Assembly: GCF_020781835.1 (NCBI RefSeq) | Contig: NZ_JAJGNJ010000001.1 | Coordinates: forward strand, 124,001 to 188,000 | Reading direction: 5' to 3' | DNA from: Microbacterium testaceum | GTDB taxonomy: Bacteria > Actinomycetota > Actinomycetes > Actinomycetales > Microbacteriaceae | Length of the DNA: 64,000 nt | Part shown: positions 23,010 to 33,227 of the stretch, one piece after another | Layout: the number at the start of each line of letters is the position of its first letter | How positions within the stretch are numbered: position 1 is the first letter of the stretch | Notes under the pieces: model-generated | Told to the model about the DNA's origin: nothing | The model's input: only the letters and a program-made list of their open reading frames with translations | Database searches by the model: none | Program-made: the position numbers and the translations under genes

Positions 23010-23221
23010 TGGGGTCCTTTCGGGAGGACGGATGCCGCGAGGCGGCGCAGCACGACCTCGACGAAGCGCAGGTCGGACACATTTTAGGGACGAGGTCCTG
23101 TGAACTGCGTGAAGGGCGGCGCGGCGTGTGGACGGGTGTCGTCGACGGCGCGCCACCCGGAACCACGCAGCCTGAGGACACGGAACCCGAGCGAGGTGCG
23201 ACCCCGCTCAGCCGGTCGACG

Positions 23222-23254
23222 ACGAAAGCGGACCCTTGCGGAGCCCGCTTTCGT
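23222..23254 (-). terminator. Terminator after tRNA-Ser(TGA)
   Basis: Ten-bp stem ACGAAAGCGG / CCGCTTTCGT around a GC-rich loop, 2 nt downstream of the tRNA 3' end. Confidence 0.75.
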
Positions 23255-23256
23255 GG

Positions 23257-23344
23257 TGGCGGAGGGTGTGGGATTCGAACCCACGGGACATTTCTGCCCA
23301 CTGGTTTTCAAGACCAGGTCCATCGGCCGCTCGGACAACCCTCC
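23257..23344 (-). tRNA. tRNA-Ser (anticodon TGA)
   Basis: 88 nt with encoded CCA. Acceptor GGAGGGT/ACCCTCC, anticodon arm CTGGT-CTTGAAA-ACCAG, long variable arm, T-arm GTGGG-TTCGAAT-CCCAC. Only 2.2 kb from seryl-tRNA synthetase's partner gene and 1.6 kb from the other serine tRNA. Confidence 0.97.
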
Positions 23345-23504
23345 CGACCGCCCGAGTCTACCCAGCCGCGCGCCCGCCCACCGCGAGTGCGCACGATTCG
23401 GCCGAGCGCGCGCGGCCTTAATGCCCGAGCGTGGGCGTTCGACCGGGGCGGGAACGTTCGGCAACCCCGCGTCCCCGCGACCGTGGTGCGGATAGCGTCG
23501 GGGC

Positions 23505-24758
23505 ATGGCACGCACGAACCGCGGAGCGCTGGCATCCTTCTTTCTCCGTCTCGGGAGGCAGGTGTGGGTGCGCGCGGCCCTCTTCACGATCATCGGCGTG
23601 GCGATCGCTCTGCTCGCCGGTTTCGTCGGGCCGCTGCTGCCGTTCAGCGTCGCGATCGACCTGGGGCAGAACGCGGTGGACTCGCTGCTGCAGATCATCG
23701 CCACGGCGATGCTCACCGTCAGCACCTTCTCGGTGACGGCGATGGTGACGGCGTTCTCGTCGGCGACGACGACGGCGACGCCCCGGTCCACTCCCCTGCT
23801 CATCGCCGATACGACATCGCAGAACGCCGTGTCGACCTTCGTCGGCGCGTTCACGTACTCGCTCGTCGGCATCGTCGCCCTCTCCACGGGCTATTACACC
23901 GAGCAGGGGCGGACGATCCTGTTCATCGGGACGCTCGTGGTCATCGCCATCGTCGTGTTCACGCTGTTGCGATGGATCGCGCATCTGTCGACGTTCGGGC
24001 GTATGGCCGATGTCATCGACCGCGTCGAGAAGGCCGCGACCACCGCGGTCGAGCAGTATGCGACGTCGCCCACCCTCGGCGCCCGCGCACTGGCGGTCGT
24101 GCCGCCCCGGGCCCGTGCGGTGCACGCCGACGAGGTCGGCTATGTGACCCACCTCGACGTCGCTGCGCTCGACCGCCTCGCCGACGCCCACGATCTGCAC
24201 GTGTACGTCGCGGCCGCGCCGGGACGCATCGCCGATGCCCGCACGCCCCTGGCCCACGTGGTCGGCCGCCTCGACGACGACACCGCGGGCGCCGTCCGCG
24301 CGGCGTTCCGCCTCGAACACCACCGCACCTACGAGCAGGATCCGCGTTTCGGCGTCATCGCCCTCGCCGAGATCGGCAGCCGCGCCCTCTCGCCCGCGAC
24401 GAACGATCCCGGCACGGCCATCGAGGTGATCGCCGCCCTGCAGCGCGTGCTCACCCGGGCGCTCGCCATCGAGCCCGACCCCGAAGTGCGGTTCCCCCGG
24501 GTGTCCGTGGCCCCGACCCCCCTCCGCGATCTCATCGCGGACGCCTTCCGTCCCCTCGCCCGCGACGGCGCGGCGGACGTCGAGGTGCAGGTCCGCCTGC
24601 AGAAGTGCCTCGCGTCGTTGGCGGCATCCGCACCCCACCGCGCGGAGGAGTTCCGAGACGCCGGCCGCGCCGCGCTCGCGCGTAGTCGCCGCGTGCTGGA
24701 CCGTGCGGACGCGCGCACGCTGAAGGCAGCGATGCGCGAGGCGTGGGCCGCTGTCTAG
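23505..24758 (+). CDS. DUF2254 membrane protein
   Basis: 417 aa. Four hydrophobic segments in the first 160 residues (around 22-45, 62-85, 112-130, 138-160), then a soluble C-terminal region of about 250 residues with LDVAALDRLAD, DPRFGVIALAEIGSRALSPA and TNDPGTA. This matches the DUF2254 layout; function unknown, possibly transport or osmotic sensing. ATG at 23505 is 6 nt after TAGCGT (leaderless). Its stop overlaps tail to tail with the HAD gene. Confidence 0.88.
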   Translation: MARTNRGALASFFLRLGRQVWVRAALFTIIGVAIALLAGFVGPLLPFSVAIDLGQNAVDSLLQIIATAMLTVSTFSVTAMVTAFSSATTTATPRSTPLLIADTTSQNAVSTFVGAFTYSLVGIVALSTGYYTEQGRTILFIGTLVVIAIVVFTLLRWIAHLSTFGRMADVIDRVEKAATTAVEQYATSPTLGARALAVVPPRARAVHADEVGYVTHLDVAALDRLADAHDLHVYVAAAPGRIADARTPLAHVVGRLDDDTAGAVRAAFRLEHHRTYEQDPRFGVIALAEIGSRALSPATNDPGTAIEVIAALQRVLTRALAIEPDPEVRFPRVSVAPTPLRDLIADAFRPLARDGAADVEVQVRLQKCLASLAASAPHRAEEFRDAGRAALARSRRVLDRADARTLKAAMREAWAAV

Positions 24759-25654
24759 AGAGCCCGCAGGATCGCCGCGACGCCGCCCTCGGTGACGGAG
24801 AGCCCCACCTCGCCGGCGGCCTCGTGCACCTCAGGCGGACCCTGCTGCATCGCGATCGCGCGGCCGCCGTGCGAGACCGCCCACTGCATCATCTCGATGT
24901 CGTTTCGGCCGTCGCCCATGACCAGCACGTTCTCGGGAGCGATGTCGAGCCGCTCGCGCACGAGCTCGAGGGCGGTGGACTTGTTCACACCCTGCGGCGC
25001 GATGTCGAGCCACGCCGTCCACCCGATGGCGTACGACACCTGGCTGAGGCCGATGCGCTCCACGAGCTGGAGGAAGTCCTGGTCGGTCTTCTCGGGAGCC
25101 ACGACGACCACGCGGCACACAGGCTGATGCGAGAGCTCGGCGAAGGCGACCTTGTTGGCGCCCTGCAGGTTCCAGTCGTCGAGGTAGTCGGTGAACAGGC
25201 GCTGACCGTCGGGCAGCTCCACGAGGAAGTGCGCGTCTCCCAGGTGCTCGCCCAGCAGCGTCAGCACTTCCGTCGGATCGAACGTCTCGACGTGCGCGCG
25301 CTCGTAGTCGGTGGCATCCGCCCCGCCGATCCGGCGCATCACGATGGCTCCGTTCGAGCACACGGCGAACTCGGGATGGATGCCGAGCCTCTCCATCACC
25401 GTGCGGGTGCTGTCCCAGCTGCGCCCGGTGGCGAGCATGACCTCGTGCCCGGCGTCCTGCGCCTCGCGCACGGCATCCACGACTCCGGGGCTGAACGATT
25501 CGTCCTCGAGCAGCACGGTGCCGTCGATGTCGAGCGCGATGAGCATGCGCCCGAGCGGCGCGTCCTCGGCGATCTCGGCGACGACCTCGGCCGCCTCCTG
25601 TGGCGGCGACGCGTCGACGTCTCCGATGCGGGGCAGGGCGGCCTCGTCGGTCAC
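24755..25654 (-). CDS. HAD-superfamily Cof-type phosphatase
   Basis: 299 aa. The nucleophile motif ALDIDGTVL is near residue 42, motif II in ATGRSWDS, a cap domain in the middle, and motif [13 protein letters not shown] near the end. Cof-type hydrolases dephosphorylate sugar phosphates or cofactors. The GTG start overlaps the serS stop (GTGA); starting at the internal Met before LIALDIDGT would drop the first 36 residues. Translationally coupled to serS. Confidence 0.9.
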   Translation of the reverse strand: MTDEAALPRIGDVDASPPQEAAEVVAEIAEDAPLGRMLIALDIDGTVLLEDESFSPGVVDAVREAQDAGHEVMLATGRSWDSTRTVMERLGIHPEFAVCSNGAIVMRRIGGADATDYERAHVETFDPTEVLTLLGEHLGDAHFLVELPDGQRLFTDYLDDWNLQGANKVAFAELSHQPVCRVVVVAPEKTDQDFLQLVERIGLSQVSYAIGWTAWLDIAPQGVNKSTALELVRERLDIAPENVLVMGDGRNDIEMMQWAVSHGGRAIAMQQGPPEVHEAAGEVGLSVTEGGVAAILRAL

Positions 25655-26919
25655 GCGATCGGCTCCATGATCTCGAGTCCGCCGAGGTAGGGACGCAGCA
25701 CCTCGGGCACCGTCACCGACCCGTCGGCACGCTGGTGGGTCTCCAGCAGCGCCACGATCCAGCGCGTCGTGGCGAGCGTGCCGTTGAGGGTCGCCACCGG
25801 CTGCGTCTTCCCGCCGTCGGCCGGACGGAACCGGGTGTCGAGGCGACGCGCCTGGTACGTCGTGCAGTTCGAGGTGCTCGTGAGCTCGCGGTAGGCGTCC
25901 TGGGTCGGAACCCAGGCCTCGATGTCGAACTTCCGCGCGGCGCTGGAGCCCAGGTCGCCCGCGGCGACGTCGATCACGCGGTAGGCCAGACCGAGGTCTT
26001 GCAGCATGCCCTCCTGCATCGCGACGAGGCGGTCGTGCTCGGCCTCGGCATCCGCGGGGTCGGTGTAGACGAACATCTCCAGCTTGTTGAACTGGTGCAC
26101 CCGGATGATGCCGCGGGTGTCCTTGCCGTACGAACCGGCCTCGCTGCGGTAGCAGGTGGACCACCCGGCGTAGCGCTTCGCGCCGCGCTCGAGGTCGAGG
26201 ATCTCGTCCATGTGGTAGCCGGCGAGAGGCACCTCACTGGTTCCGACGAGGTACAGGTCTTCCTTGTCGAGGTGGTAGACCTCGTCGGCGTGCTGGCCGA
26301 GGAAGCCCGTGCCGCGCATGACCTCGGGCCGCACGAGCGTCGGCGGGATCATCGGGGTGAACCCGGCCTGGAGCGCGCGGTCGAGCGCGAGCGTCATGAG
26401 CGCGAGTTCGAGCCGCGCTCCGATCCCGGTGAGGAAGTAGAAGCGGCTCCCCGACACCTTCGTGCCGCGCTCCATGTCGATCGCGCCGAGCTTCTCGCCG
26501 AGGGCGAGGTGGTCCAGCGGCTCGAAGTCGAACGTCGGGATGTCTCCGTGGGTGCGCAGCGTGACGAAGTCGTCCTCACCACCGGCGGGGACACCCTCGA
26601 GCACAATGTTCTCGATTCTGGCGAGGGCCTCTTCGGCCGCCTCTTCGGCGACCGTGACCGCGTGCTGCGCGGCCTTGACCTTCTCGCTGAGCTCCTTGGC
26701 CTGGGCCACGAGCGTCGGCTTGTCTTCCTTCGCGGCCTGCGCGACCTTCTTGCCGTGAGCGTTCTGGGCGGCGCGCAACTCTTCGAACTCGGTGATGCGC
26801 GCCCGGCGCTGCCGATCGGCGGCGACCGCCGCGTCGACCGAGTCGGGCGATTCGCCGCGCGCGATCTGGGAGCGCTTCACCAGTTCGGGATCTTCACGCA
26901 GCACAGTCAGGTCGATCAC
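25651..26919 (-). CDS. serS: Seryl-tRNA synthetase
   Basis: 422 aa. The N-terminal coiled-coil tRNA-binding arm (residues about 30-105) is followed by the class II catalytic core: [12 protein letters not shown], motif 2 [36 protein letters not shown] and motif 3 [18 protein letters not shown]. Charges tRNA-Ser, two genes for which lie nearby. The GTG start is backed by TAGGAT 6 nt upstream (leaderless). Confidence 0.97.
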   Translation of the reverse strand: MIDLTVLREDPELVKRSQIARGESPDSVDAAVAADRQRRARITEFEELRAAQNAHGKKVAQAAKEDKPTLVAQAKELSEKVKAAQHAVTVAEEAAEEALARIENIVLEGVPAGGEDDFVTLRTHGDIPTFDFEPLDHLALGEKLGAIDMERGTKVSGSRFYFLTGIGARLELALMTLALDRALQAGFTPMIPPTLVRPEVMRGTGFLGQHADEVYHLDKEDLYLVGTSEVPLAGYHMDEILDLERGAKRYAGWSTCYRSEAGSYGKDTRGIIRVHQFNKLEMFVYTDPADAEAEHDRLVAMQEGMLQDLGLAYRVIDVAAGDLGSSAARKFDIEAWVPTQDAYRELTSTSNCTTYQARRLDTRFRPADGGKTQPVATLNGTLATTRWIVALLETHQRADGSVTVPEVLRPYLGGLEIMEPIA

Positions 26920-27036
26920 GTGTCCATCCTACGGTCGCCCCTTGCCGCTTCCGACGCCGTGGCGCTCGCGACGACGCCCGTCAACCCCGCGGAAACGCCG
27001 GGGCCGAGAAGGGGTTCCGGTCCTATGGTGGACACC

Positions 27037-28323
27037 ATGGCCGACCCCGAAGAACCGCGCGACGACGCGGACGCCCCCGAGCAGGACTCCGCCGTCTCCG
27101 GAGAGGCCGCAAAGGACAGGGCGGCCTCGGAAGGGTCGGAGGAGGACTTCCACGACGCGACCCTGAAGGGCGAGGACGACGGCGACACCGTCTCGGACAA
27201 CCCCGACCCCAAGAGCGCGGCCGAGCCCGACGACGTCATCCGGGAGCCGGAAGACGTCGAACCCGACACGTCGGAGACCGAGTCCGGAGAGGCCAAGCGC
27301 GTCTCGCCCGAGGGCGACGACGCCCCCATGGACGCCGAGCCGACGACGAAGAAGCGCGCCGCCCTGGTCTACAACCCGACGAAGGTCGACCCCGAGGTGC
27401 TACGTCCCCGTGTGAGCGAGCTCGCCGCCGAGGCCGGTTGGGCGGAGCCGCTGTTCTACGAGACCACCGTCGACGACCTCGGCGACGACGCCACCCGCGC
27501 GGCCCTGGAGGAGGACGTGGATGCCGTGCTCGTCGCCGGCGGAGACGGGACCGTCCGCGCCGTGGCCGAGGCGCTGACCTCCACCGGCGTCCCGCTGACG
27601 ATCGTGCCCAGCGGCACGGGGAATCTGCTCGCGCGCAACCTCAACCTGCCCCTCGATGACGCCGACACGATGATCCGGGCGACCTTCGACGGCAAGGTGC
27701 ATCCGACGGACACGGGGATCGCCCGCATCCGTCGCGCGGACGGAACCGTCGAGGAGCACGGATTCGTCGTGATGGCGGGGATGGGGCTGGACGCCGCGAT
27801 GATCCAGAACACCCGTCCCGAGCTGAAGAAGACGGTCGGCTGGGTGGCCTATGTCGACGGCGCCGCGCGCTCGCTCGTGAACGCCAAGCCCTTCCGCGTG
27901 ATGTACCAGCTGGACGGTCACCGGCTGCACTCCGCGAGGGTGCAGAGCGTGCTGTTCGCCAACTGCGGCGCGCTGCCCGGCGGAGTCGCCCTGATCCCGG
28001 ATGCCTCGATCGCCGACGGCGTCCTCGACGTCGCCGTCATCCAGCCCACGGGTCCGCTCGGCTGGCTCGGCGTGTGGCGCAAGATCTGGTGGGACAACTC
28101 CGTGCTGCGCCGGTTCCGGGCCGGACGTCGGGTGCTCGAACGTCGCCGTGACTCGTCCGTGCGCTACCTGCGGGGCACCGGCATCGAGCTGGCGACCGCG
28201 CCGGCGCAGCCGATCGAGCTCGACGGCGACGAGTTCGGCGAGGCGACCCGCATTTACACGCGCATCATCGAAGGCGGTCTGGCCGTCGCCCTGCCCGCCG
28301 ACCACGACACCTCCGCGCTGTAA
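27037..28323 (+). CDS. Diacylglycerol/lipid kinase family protein with long acidic N-terminus
   Basis: 428 aa. Residues 1-100 are disordered and rich in Asp, Glu and Ser. The DAGK catalytic domain follows: KKRAALVYNPTKV, the GGDGT nucleotide motif (VLVAGGDGTVRAVAEAL), PSGTGNLLARNLNLP, and the C-terminal VDGVLDVAV-type segment (ADGVLDVAVIQP). Phosphorylates diacylglycerol or a related lipid. TATGGT stands 7 nt before ATG 27037 (leaderless); the alternative ATG at 27025 has AGAAGGGG 10 nt upstream. Confidence 0.88.
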   Translation: MADPEEPRDDADAPEQDSAVSGEAAKDRAASEGSEEDFHDATLKGEDDGDTVSDNPDPKSAAEPDDVIREPEDVEPDTSETESGEAKRVSPEGDDAPMDAEPTTKKRAALVYNPTKVDPEVLRPRVSELAAEAGWAEPLFYETTVDDLGDDATRAALEEDVDAVLVAGGDGTVRAVAEALTSTGVPLTIVPSGTGNLLARNLNLPLDDADTMIRATFDGKVHPTDTGIARIRRADGTVEEHGFVVMAGMGLDAAMIQNTRPELKKTVGWVAYVDGAARSLVNAKPFRVMYQLDGHRLHSARVQSVLFANCGALPGGVALIPDASIADGVLDVAVIQPTGPLGWLGVWRKIWWDNSVLRRFRAGRRVLERRRDSSVRYLRGTGIELATAPAQPIELDGDEFGEATRIYTRIIEGGLAVALPADHDTSAL

Positions 28324-28511
28324 CCGCCGCACGCCCGCCGGTGCTTCGCACCTCGAGCGCACACGATCCGGTCGAACGCACACGATCGGGGCGTGCGGAA
28401 CGTGTGCGTTCGGCCCGAACGTGTGATCTCGGCGGGGCACACGACGGCGGGCGATGCGACGCGGTGTGTCAAGCCCGGCGGCGCGCCTCAGCGGCTGGAT
28501 AGCGTCGGGGC

Positions 28512-29882
28512 ATGGGTTCTCCGTCTCTCGTGTGGTTCCGCGACGATCTGCGGTTGACCGATCACCCCGCGCTGCGCGCCGCGCTCGACCGCGGTGAGCC
28601 GATCGTCGGCCTCTACGTCCTCGACGACGAGTCCGACGGGGTGCGTCCCATCGGCGGGGCAGCGAGGTGGTGGTTGCACCACTCGCTGGCATCCCTCGCC
28701 GAACGCCTCGGCGACCGCGGCTCGACGCTCGTGCTGCGCCGGGGACGCGCTGCCGAAGTCGTTCCCGCGGTGGTCGCCGAGACCGGAGCGGGGGCGGTCT
28801 TCTGGAACCGCAGATACGGCGGTGCGGAGCGCGAGATCGACCGGGGCCTCAAGGAGAAGCTTCGCGGTGACGACGTGACGGTGGCGTCGTTCGCGGCGAA
28901 CCTGCTGTTCGAACCCTGGACCGTCCGCACGGGCGCCGACAGCCCGTACGGCGTGTACTCGCCGTACCGCCGCGCGGTGGAGAAGATGCCGGCGCCCCGC
29001 GCGCCGTTGCCGGAGGCGCGAAGGATCCCGGGGCCCTCGAGCGCGCCGGAGTCCGACGACCTCGACACGTGGGCGCTGCTGCCCACGAAGCCGGATTGGG
29101 CGGGGGGCCTGCGGGAGACGTGGGAGCCCGGCGAACCGGCGGCCCTGTCGCGGCTGCGCGAGTTCCTCGACGACGACCTCGGCGACTACGCCTTCTCGCG
29201 GGACGCGTTCGCCGGCGGCGCGACATCGAACCTGTCGCCGCGGCTGCGCTGGGGTGAGGTCAGCCCCTATCAGGTCTGGCACGCCACGCTCGAACATCGC
29301 GGATCGGGTGCGCACGCCGAGTCGGCGACCGGCTTCCTGTCCGAGATCATCTGGCGCGAGTTCGCCTGGCACGTGCTGTTCCACTCCCCCGACCTCGCCA
29401 CCGTCAACTGGCGTCGCCAGTACGACGACTTCCCCTGGCCGCGCCTGAATCGCTCGCACCTGGAGAAGTGGCAGCGTGGCGAAACCGGTATCGCGGTCGT
29501 GGATGCCGGGATGAAGCAGCTCTGGCACACCGGGGTCATGCACAACCGCGTGCGGATGGTGACGGCATCCTTCCTCACCAAGAACCTGCTGATCGACTGG
29601 CGCCTCGGCGAGCAGTGGTTCTGGGACTGCCTGGTGGATGCGGATGCCGCGAACAACCCGTTCAACTGGCAGTGGGTCGCGGGATCGGGGGCGGATGCCG
29701 CCCCCTACTTCCGCGTGTTCAACCCGGAGACCCAGCGCGAGAAGTTCGACCCCCACGACGAGTACATCCGACGATGGGCACCCGAGCATCTCGACGGCGG
29801 GGCGCCCGAGCCCATGGTGGACCTCAAGCAGACACGCCAACGTGCGCTGGACGCGTACGACCGGGTGCGACACGGCGACTGA
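28512..29882 (+). CDS. phr: Deoxyribodipyrimidine photo-lyase
   Basis: 456 aa, class I photolyase. The N-terminal photolyase domain opens with SLVWFRDDLRLTDHPAL. The FAD-binding C-terminal domain has LSPRLRWGEVSP, WREFAWHVLF, WHTGVMHNRVRM, FLTKNLLIDWRLGE and WQWVAGSGADAAPYFRVFNP. Repairs UV dimers with light. ATG at 28512 is 6 nt after TAGCGT; the 18-mer GGATAGCGTCGGGGCATG is shared with the DUF2254 gene start. Confidence 0.95.
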   Translation: MGSPSLVWFRDDLRLTDHPALRAALDRGEPIVGLYVLDDESDGVRPIGGAARWWLHHSLASLAERLGDRGSTLVLRRGRAAEVVPAVVAETGAGAVFWNRRYGGAEREIDRGLKEKLRGDDVTVASFAANLLFEPWTVRTGADSPYGVYSPYRRAVEKMPAPRAPLPEARRIPGPSSAPESDDLDTWALLPTKPDWAGGLRETWEPGEPAALSRLREFLDDDLGDYAFSRDAFAGGATSNLSPRLRWGEVSPYQVWHATLEHRGSGAHAESATGFLSEIIWREFAWHVLFHSPDLATVNWRRQYDDFPWPRLNRSHLEKWQRGETGIAVVDAGMKQLWHTGVMHNRVRMVTASFLTKNLLIDWRLGEQWFWDCLVDADAANNPFNWQWVAGSGADAAPYFRVFNPETQREKFDPHDEYIRRWAPEHLDGGAPEPMVDLKQTRQRALDAYDRVRHGD

Positions 29883-29891
29883 GCGGCACGC

Positions 29892-29927
29892 GGAAAGGGG
29901 TGCCGCCCGAAGGCCGCACCCCGTTCC
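29892..29927. terminator. Bidirectional hairpin between phr and the Gls24 gene
   Basis: GGAAAGGGGTGC paired with GCACCCCGTTCC around a short loop, placed between two convergent genes. Confidence 0.75.
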
Positions 29928-29937
29928 GGGAGTGCCG

Positions 29938-30366
29938 TCAGCTCACGCGGGAGTCGGTGGCCTCGTCCTCGTCGTCGTCGCCGGGGATGAACACGTCCAC
30001 GACGGTGACGTTGATCTCGGCGACCTTCATGCCCACGAGCTCGGTGATGGCCTGGTGCACGGCGGCGCGGACGTTCGAGGCCACCCGCTGCAACTGCTCG
30101 GGGTAGTCGACCTGGATCGCGATGTCGGCGGCCACCTCGGTCTCGCCGACCTCGACGGACACTCCCTGCGCGTAGTCCTTCGACCCCACCGCCTGGCGGA
30201 TGTTGCCGATCACGCGGGCCGCTCCGCCGCCGAGAGCGTGCACGCCGGGAACCTCGGCCGCGGCGATACCGGCGACCTTGGCGACGACGGCATCCACGAT
30301 GACCGTCGACCCGCCGCCCTTCGTGGCCGTGACGGGGGTGGTGGTGACGGTGGTGTTCTCAGCCAT
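29938..30366 (-). CDS. Asp23/Gls24-family envelope stress protein
   Basis: 142 aa from ATG 30366 (GGAAGGAAG upstream). The Gls24 fold is seen in VDAVVAKVAGIAAAEVPGVH, VSVEVGETEVAADIAIQVDY and VRAAVHQAITELVGMKVAEI, with an acidic tail. Soluble; members of this family associate with the membrane through a partner and respond to alkaline or envelope stress. Such genes usually cluster; here it is alone beside an unknown 92-aa gene. Confidence 0.9.
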   Translation of the reverse strand: MAENTTVTTTPVTATKGGGSTVIVDAVVAKVAGIAAAEVPGVHALGGGAARVIGNIRQAVGSKDYAQGVSVEVGETEVAADIAIQVDYPEQLQRVASNVRAAVHQAITELVGMKVAEINVTVVDVFIPGDDDEDEATDSRVS

Positions 30367-30488
30367 TGCGCTTCCTTCCGTGATCTGCGGAACCGGGTGT
30401 TCCGCGAAGTCACAGTGAAGACGCACCGCCCCGGCCGTTCGTCACGCGATGTCGACTGGGAGATTCCTGAGCGTCGCCCGTCGCGCGC

Positions 30489-30767
30489 TCACTCGTCGAA
30501 GAATCCGCCGTAGGGCATGTCGGCGTCTCCGTCGTCGCGATCGTCGTAGAGGACGGTCTCGACCGAGAAGGTGACGCTCGTGCGCGGCGAGAACAGAACG
30601 CTCACCTCGCGATTCCCCACGACGACGAACGAGACGAACCGCCCCCCGAGGTCCACGGCGTTCTCGATCCTCCTCTTCAGGTCGTCGAGGTCCTGCCCCT
30701 GGGCCAGCAAGAAGACGGCGTCGCTGACGGCCATCTGGGTCCGAACCATGGTGTGTGCCCCACTCAT
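30489..30767 (-). CDS. Hypothetical protein (92 aa)
   Basis: MSGAHTMVRTQMAVSDAVFL, then a helix, strands with GRFVSFVVVGNREVSVLFSP and an acidic tail DDRDDGDADMPYGGFFDE. The start is chosen because TAGCGT lies 7 nt before ATG 30767 (leaderless). Looks like a small alpha/beta protein; no family recognised. Confidence 0.72.
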   Translation of the reverse strand: MSGAHTMVRTQMAVSDAVFLLAQGQDLDDLKRRIENAVDLGGRFVSFVVVGNREVSVLFSPRTSVTFSVETVLYDDRDDGDADMPYGGFFDE

Positions 30768-30875
30768 GGGGCCGACGCTAGGTCGATACGGAAAGGGCCG
30801 GTGAGGGGGTTGCGCGGGATACTCGATCGGAATACCCATCGCATCGCGTGGGTTGACCCGGGGGTGAACGCCGCG

Positions 30876-31922
30876 ATGCCCTCCCTGTCCGTTCTCGACC
30901 TCGTCCCCGTGCGCTCCGGCCAGAGCAGTGCGCAGGCGGTGGCCGCCTCGCTCGATCTCGTCGGGCGCGCCGACCGGCTCGGATACCGCCGCTACTGGTT
31001 CGCGGAGCACCACAACATGCCCGCCGTCGCCTCCACCGCTCCGCCGGTGCTGATCGCCGCGGCAGCGGCTCGCACCGCGCACATCCGCGTCGGCTCGGGC
31101 GGCGTGATGCTTCCGAACCATTCGCCGCTCATCGTGGCCGAGCAGTTCGCTGCGCTCGAGGCCCTGGCTCCGGGTCGTATCGATCTCGGCATCGGACGCG
31201 CCCCGGGCAGCGACCCCGTCATCACACAGCTCCTGCACCGCTCGGGGACGACCAGCGACGTCTCGCGCTTCCCCGACCACGTGACCGACATCCTCGCTCT
31301 GACGTCACCCGAGGGAGCGACGGTGCGCTTCACCTCCGGCACCGAGTACCAGGTGAAGGCGACACCCCTGGCATCCGGGATGCCGCAGGTCTGGCTCCTC
31401 GGGTCGAGCGACTACTCAGCGCAGCTCGCTGCGAGCTTCGGGCTCCCGTACGTCTTCGCCAACCACTTCGCGGGCGAGGGCCTCGAGCACGCTTTGCGGC
31501 TGTACCGCGACCAGTTCCAGGCGAACGAGTCGGGCGAGGGACCGCGCACCTTCGTCACCGCCAATGTCGTCGCCGCTCCGACCACCGAGGAGGCGGAGGA
31601 GCGCGCTCTCCCGCAGCTGCGCATGATGGCACGGCTGCGCACGAACCGCCCGCTGGTGCCGCTCGAGACGGTCGAACAGGCCAAGGCCGACCCGTTCGAC
31701 GCGATGGCGGAGTCGATCATGTCCTCCACGCGTGCGAAGTGGTTCATCGGTACCGGCGACGAGGTCCGCGCCCAGCTCACCGCTTTCGCGGAGCGCCATG
31801 AGGTCGACGAGATCATGCTCTCGCCCGTCGCCGGGGCGTACGACGGTGAGTCGCTCGAGACGTCGGAGGCTCGGGCGCAGACCCTCGAGCTCGTCGCGGC
31901 TCCGGCCGCTGTCGCGGCCTGA
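30876..31922 (+). CDS. LLM-class flavin-dependent oxidoreductase (luciferase-like)
   Basis: 348 aa TIM-barrel flavoprotein: LSVLDLVPVRSG at the start, YRRYWFAEHHNMPAVAST, VGSGGVMLPNHSPLIVAEQF and GRIDLGIGRAPGSDP are typical of the subfamily that opens with an alkanal-monooxygenase-like fold. Substrate unknown. ATG 30876 has GGGGGTGA 8 nt upstream; an in-frame GTG at 30864 is the alternative. Confidence 0.9.
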   Translation: MPSLSVLDLVPVRSGQSSAQAVAASLDLVGRADRLGYRRYWFAEHHNMPAVASTAPPVLIAAAAARTAHIRVGSGGVMLPNHSPLIVAEQFAALEALAPGRIDLGIGRAPGSDPVITQLLHRSGTTSDVSRFPDHVTDILALTSPEGATVRFTSGTEYQVKATPLASGMPQVWLLGSSDYSAQLAASFGLPYVFANHFAGEGLEHALRLYRDQFQANESGEGPRTFVTANVVAAPTTEEAEERALPQLRMMARLRTNRPLVPLETVEQAKADPFDAMAESIMSSTRAKWFIGTGDEVRAQLTAFAERHEVDEIMLSPVAGAYDGESLETSEARAQTLELVAAPAAVAA

Positions 31923-32055
31923 GTCCCCGGGGCGGCGGACCGTCGCATCGGACGGCGACCCGTCTCGCGGAGCTCACACCCGACATGCCGAAGAACGTCG
32001 CGAACGTGCGGTGTGTCGCCCTCGGACTCCGCGGGACGGCGACGGCGCGACGCGG

Positions 32056-33018
32056 TCAGGACTCGGGTTCGCCGCTGAGCAGGCCGCGCAGCCAGTCCCG
32101 CGCCTCGACGAAGACGTCGTCGGAATACCGCTGCGGGTAGCGCACGATCGCACGGTCGGCGCGAGCGTACGACCCGAGGAAGATCACCTTCGGGCTGAAC
32201 CGGCGAAGCCCCAGCAGGGCGTCAGCCATGCGTTCGTCGTGCACGTGCCCGTCGGCGTCGATGACGAAGCGGTAGCGACCCAGCGCGTCGCCGATGGGGC
32301 GGGATGCCAGCAGGCTCAGGTTGATGCCCCGGGTGGCGAACTGCTCGAGCAGTTCCAGCAGTGCACCGGGGTGGTCTTCGGGCAGCTCGACGATGAGCGA
32401 GGTCTTGTCCGCCCCCGTCGGCGGCGCCGGGGCCACGGTGCGACTGACGAGCACGAAGCGCGTCACGGCGTTGGGGTTGTCGCCGATCTCCTCGGCGAGC
32501 ACCTCGAGATCGTGATGCGCGACGATGCCGGGCGCGGCGATCGCGGCATCCGCCCCGCTCGTGCCGTCGAGGACGCCGAGGGCGCTCGCGACGTTGCTGG
32601 CCGCCGGCAGGTGTGCGTGGGCGGGGAGGTGATCGCGGAGCCAGCCGAGGCACTGACCGTAGGCCACGGGGTGCGCCGCCACCAGTGAGACGTCGCCGAG
32701 GGTCATCCCCGGCCGGCCGACGAGCACGAAGTTCACCGGCACGAGGTACTCGCCGACGATGCGGAGGCCCGGGACGGTGGCCAGGGCATCCTGCGCCGTC
32801 GAGACCCCGCCGTCGACGGAGTTCTCGATCGCGATCATCGCGGCGTCCGAGCGCCCCTCGACCACGTCGGCGAGCGCCTCGCCGACGTTGCGGACGGGGC
32901 GCCAGATCTGGTCCCGCGCCTCGGGCACCTGAGCCAGCGCCGCCTCGGTGAACGTTCCGGCCGGGCCCAGGTAGCTGTACGTACGGCGGGCGGACGCGGT
33001 GTCGGTGTCGGGCAGCAC
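32056..33018 (-). CDS. pheA: Prephenate dehydratase
   Basis: 320 aa. The PDT domain (residues about 14-195) begins TYSYLGPAGTFTEAAL and contains NSVDGGV and the catalytic TRF in NAVTRFVLVSR. An ACT regulatory domain follows (KTSLIVELPEDHPGALLELL, LSLLASRP). Converts prephenate to phenylpyruvate for phenylalanine synthesis. GTG start supported by TAGGCT 6 nt upstream (leaderless). Confidence 0.95.
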   Translation of the reverse strand: MLPDTDTASARRTYSYLGPAGTFTEAALAQVPEARDQIWRPVRNVGEALADVVEGRSDAAMIAIENSVDGGVSTAQDALATVPGLRIVGEYLVPVNFVLVGRPGMTLGDVSLVAAHPVAYGQCLGWLRDHLPAHAHLPAASNVASALGVLDGTSGADAAIAAPGIVAHHDLEVLAEEIGDNPNAVTRFVLVSRTVAPAPPTGADKTSLIVELPEDHPGALLELLEQFATRGINLSLLASRPIGDALGRYRFVIDADGHVHDERMADALLGLRRFSPKVIFLGSYARADRAIVRYPQRYSDDVFVEARDWLRGLLSGEPES

Positions 33019-33227
33019 CGGCTCAGCCTAGTCCTCCCGTCGAAGCAGATGAGATCGGCATCCAAAGAGGGCCAATCGCAGGGTGGAAAGAACCACCGGA
33101 ATAGGGGGTCGACGCGGCCCCGCGCGCTGCCGCGGTCTTGACACCATGAACCGTGCCCGCCTGCCCCAGGCGGGCACGCCCACCGCCGCGCGCTTCAGCA
33201 CCGCGCGAGCTAGGAGCCCGATCACCG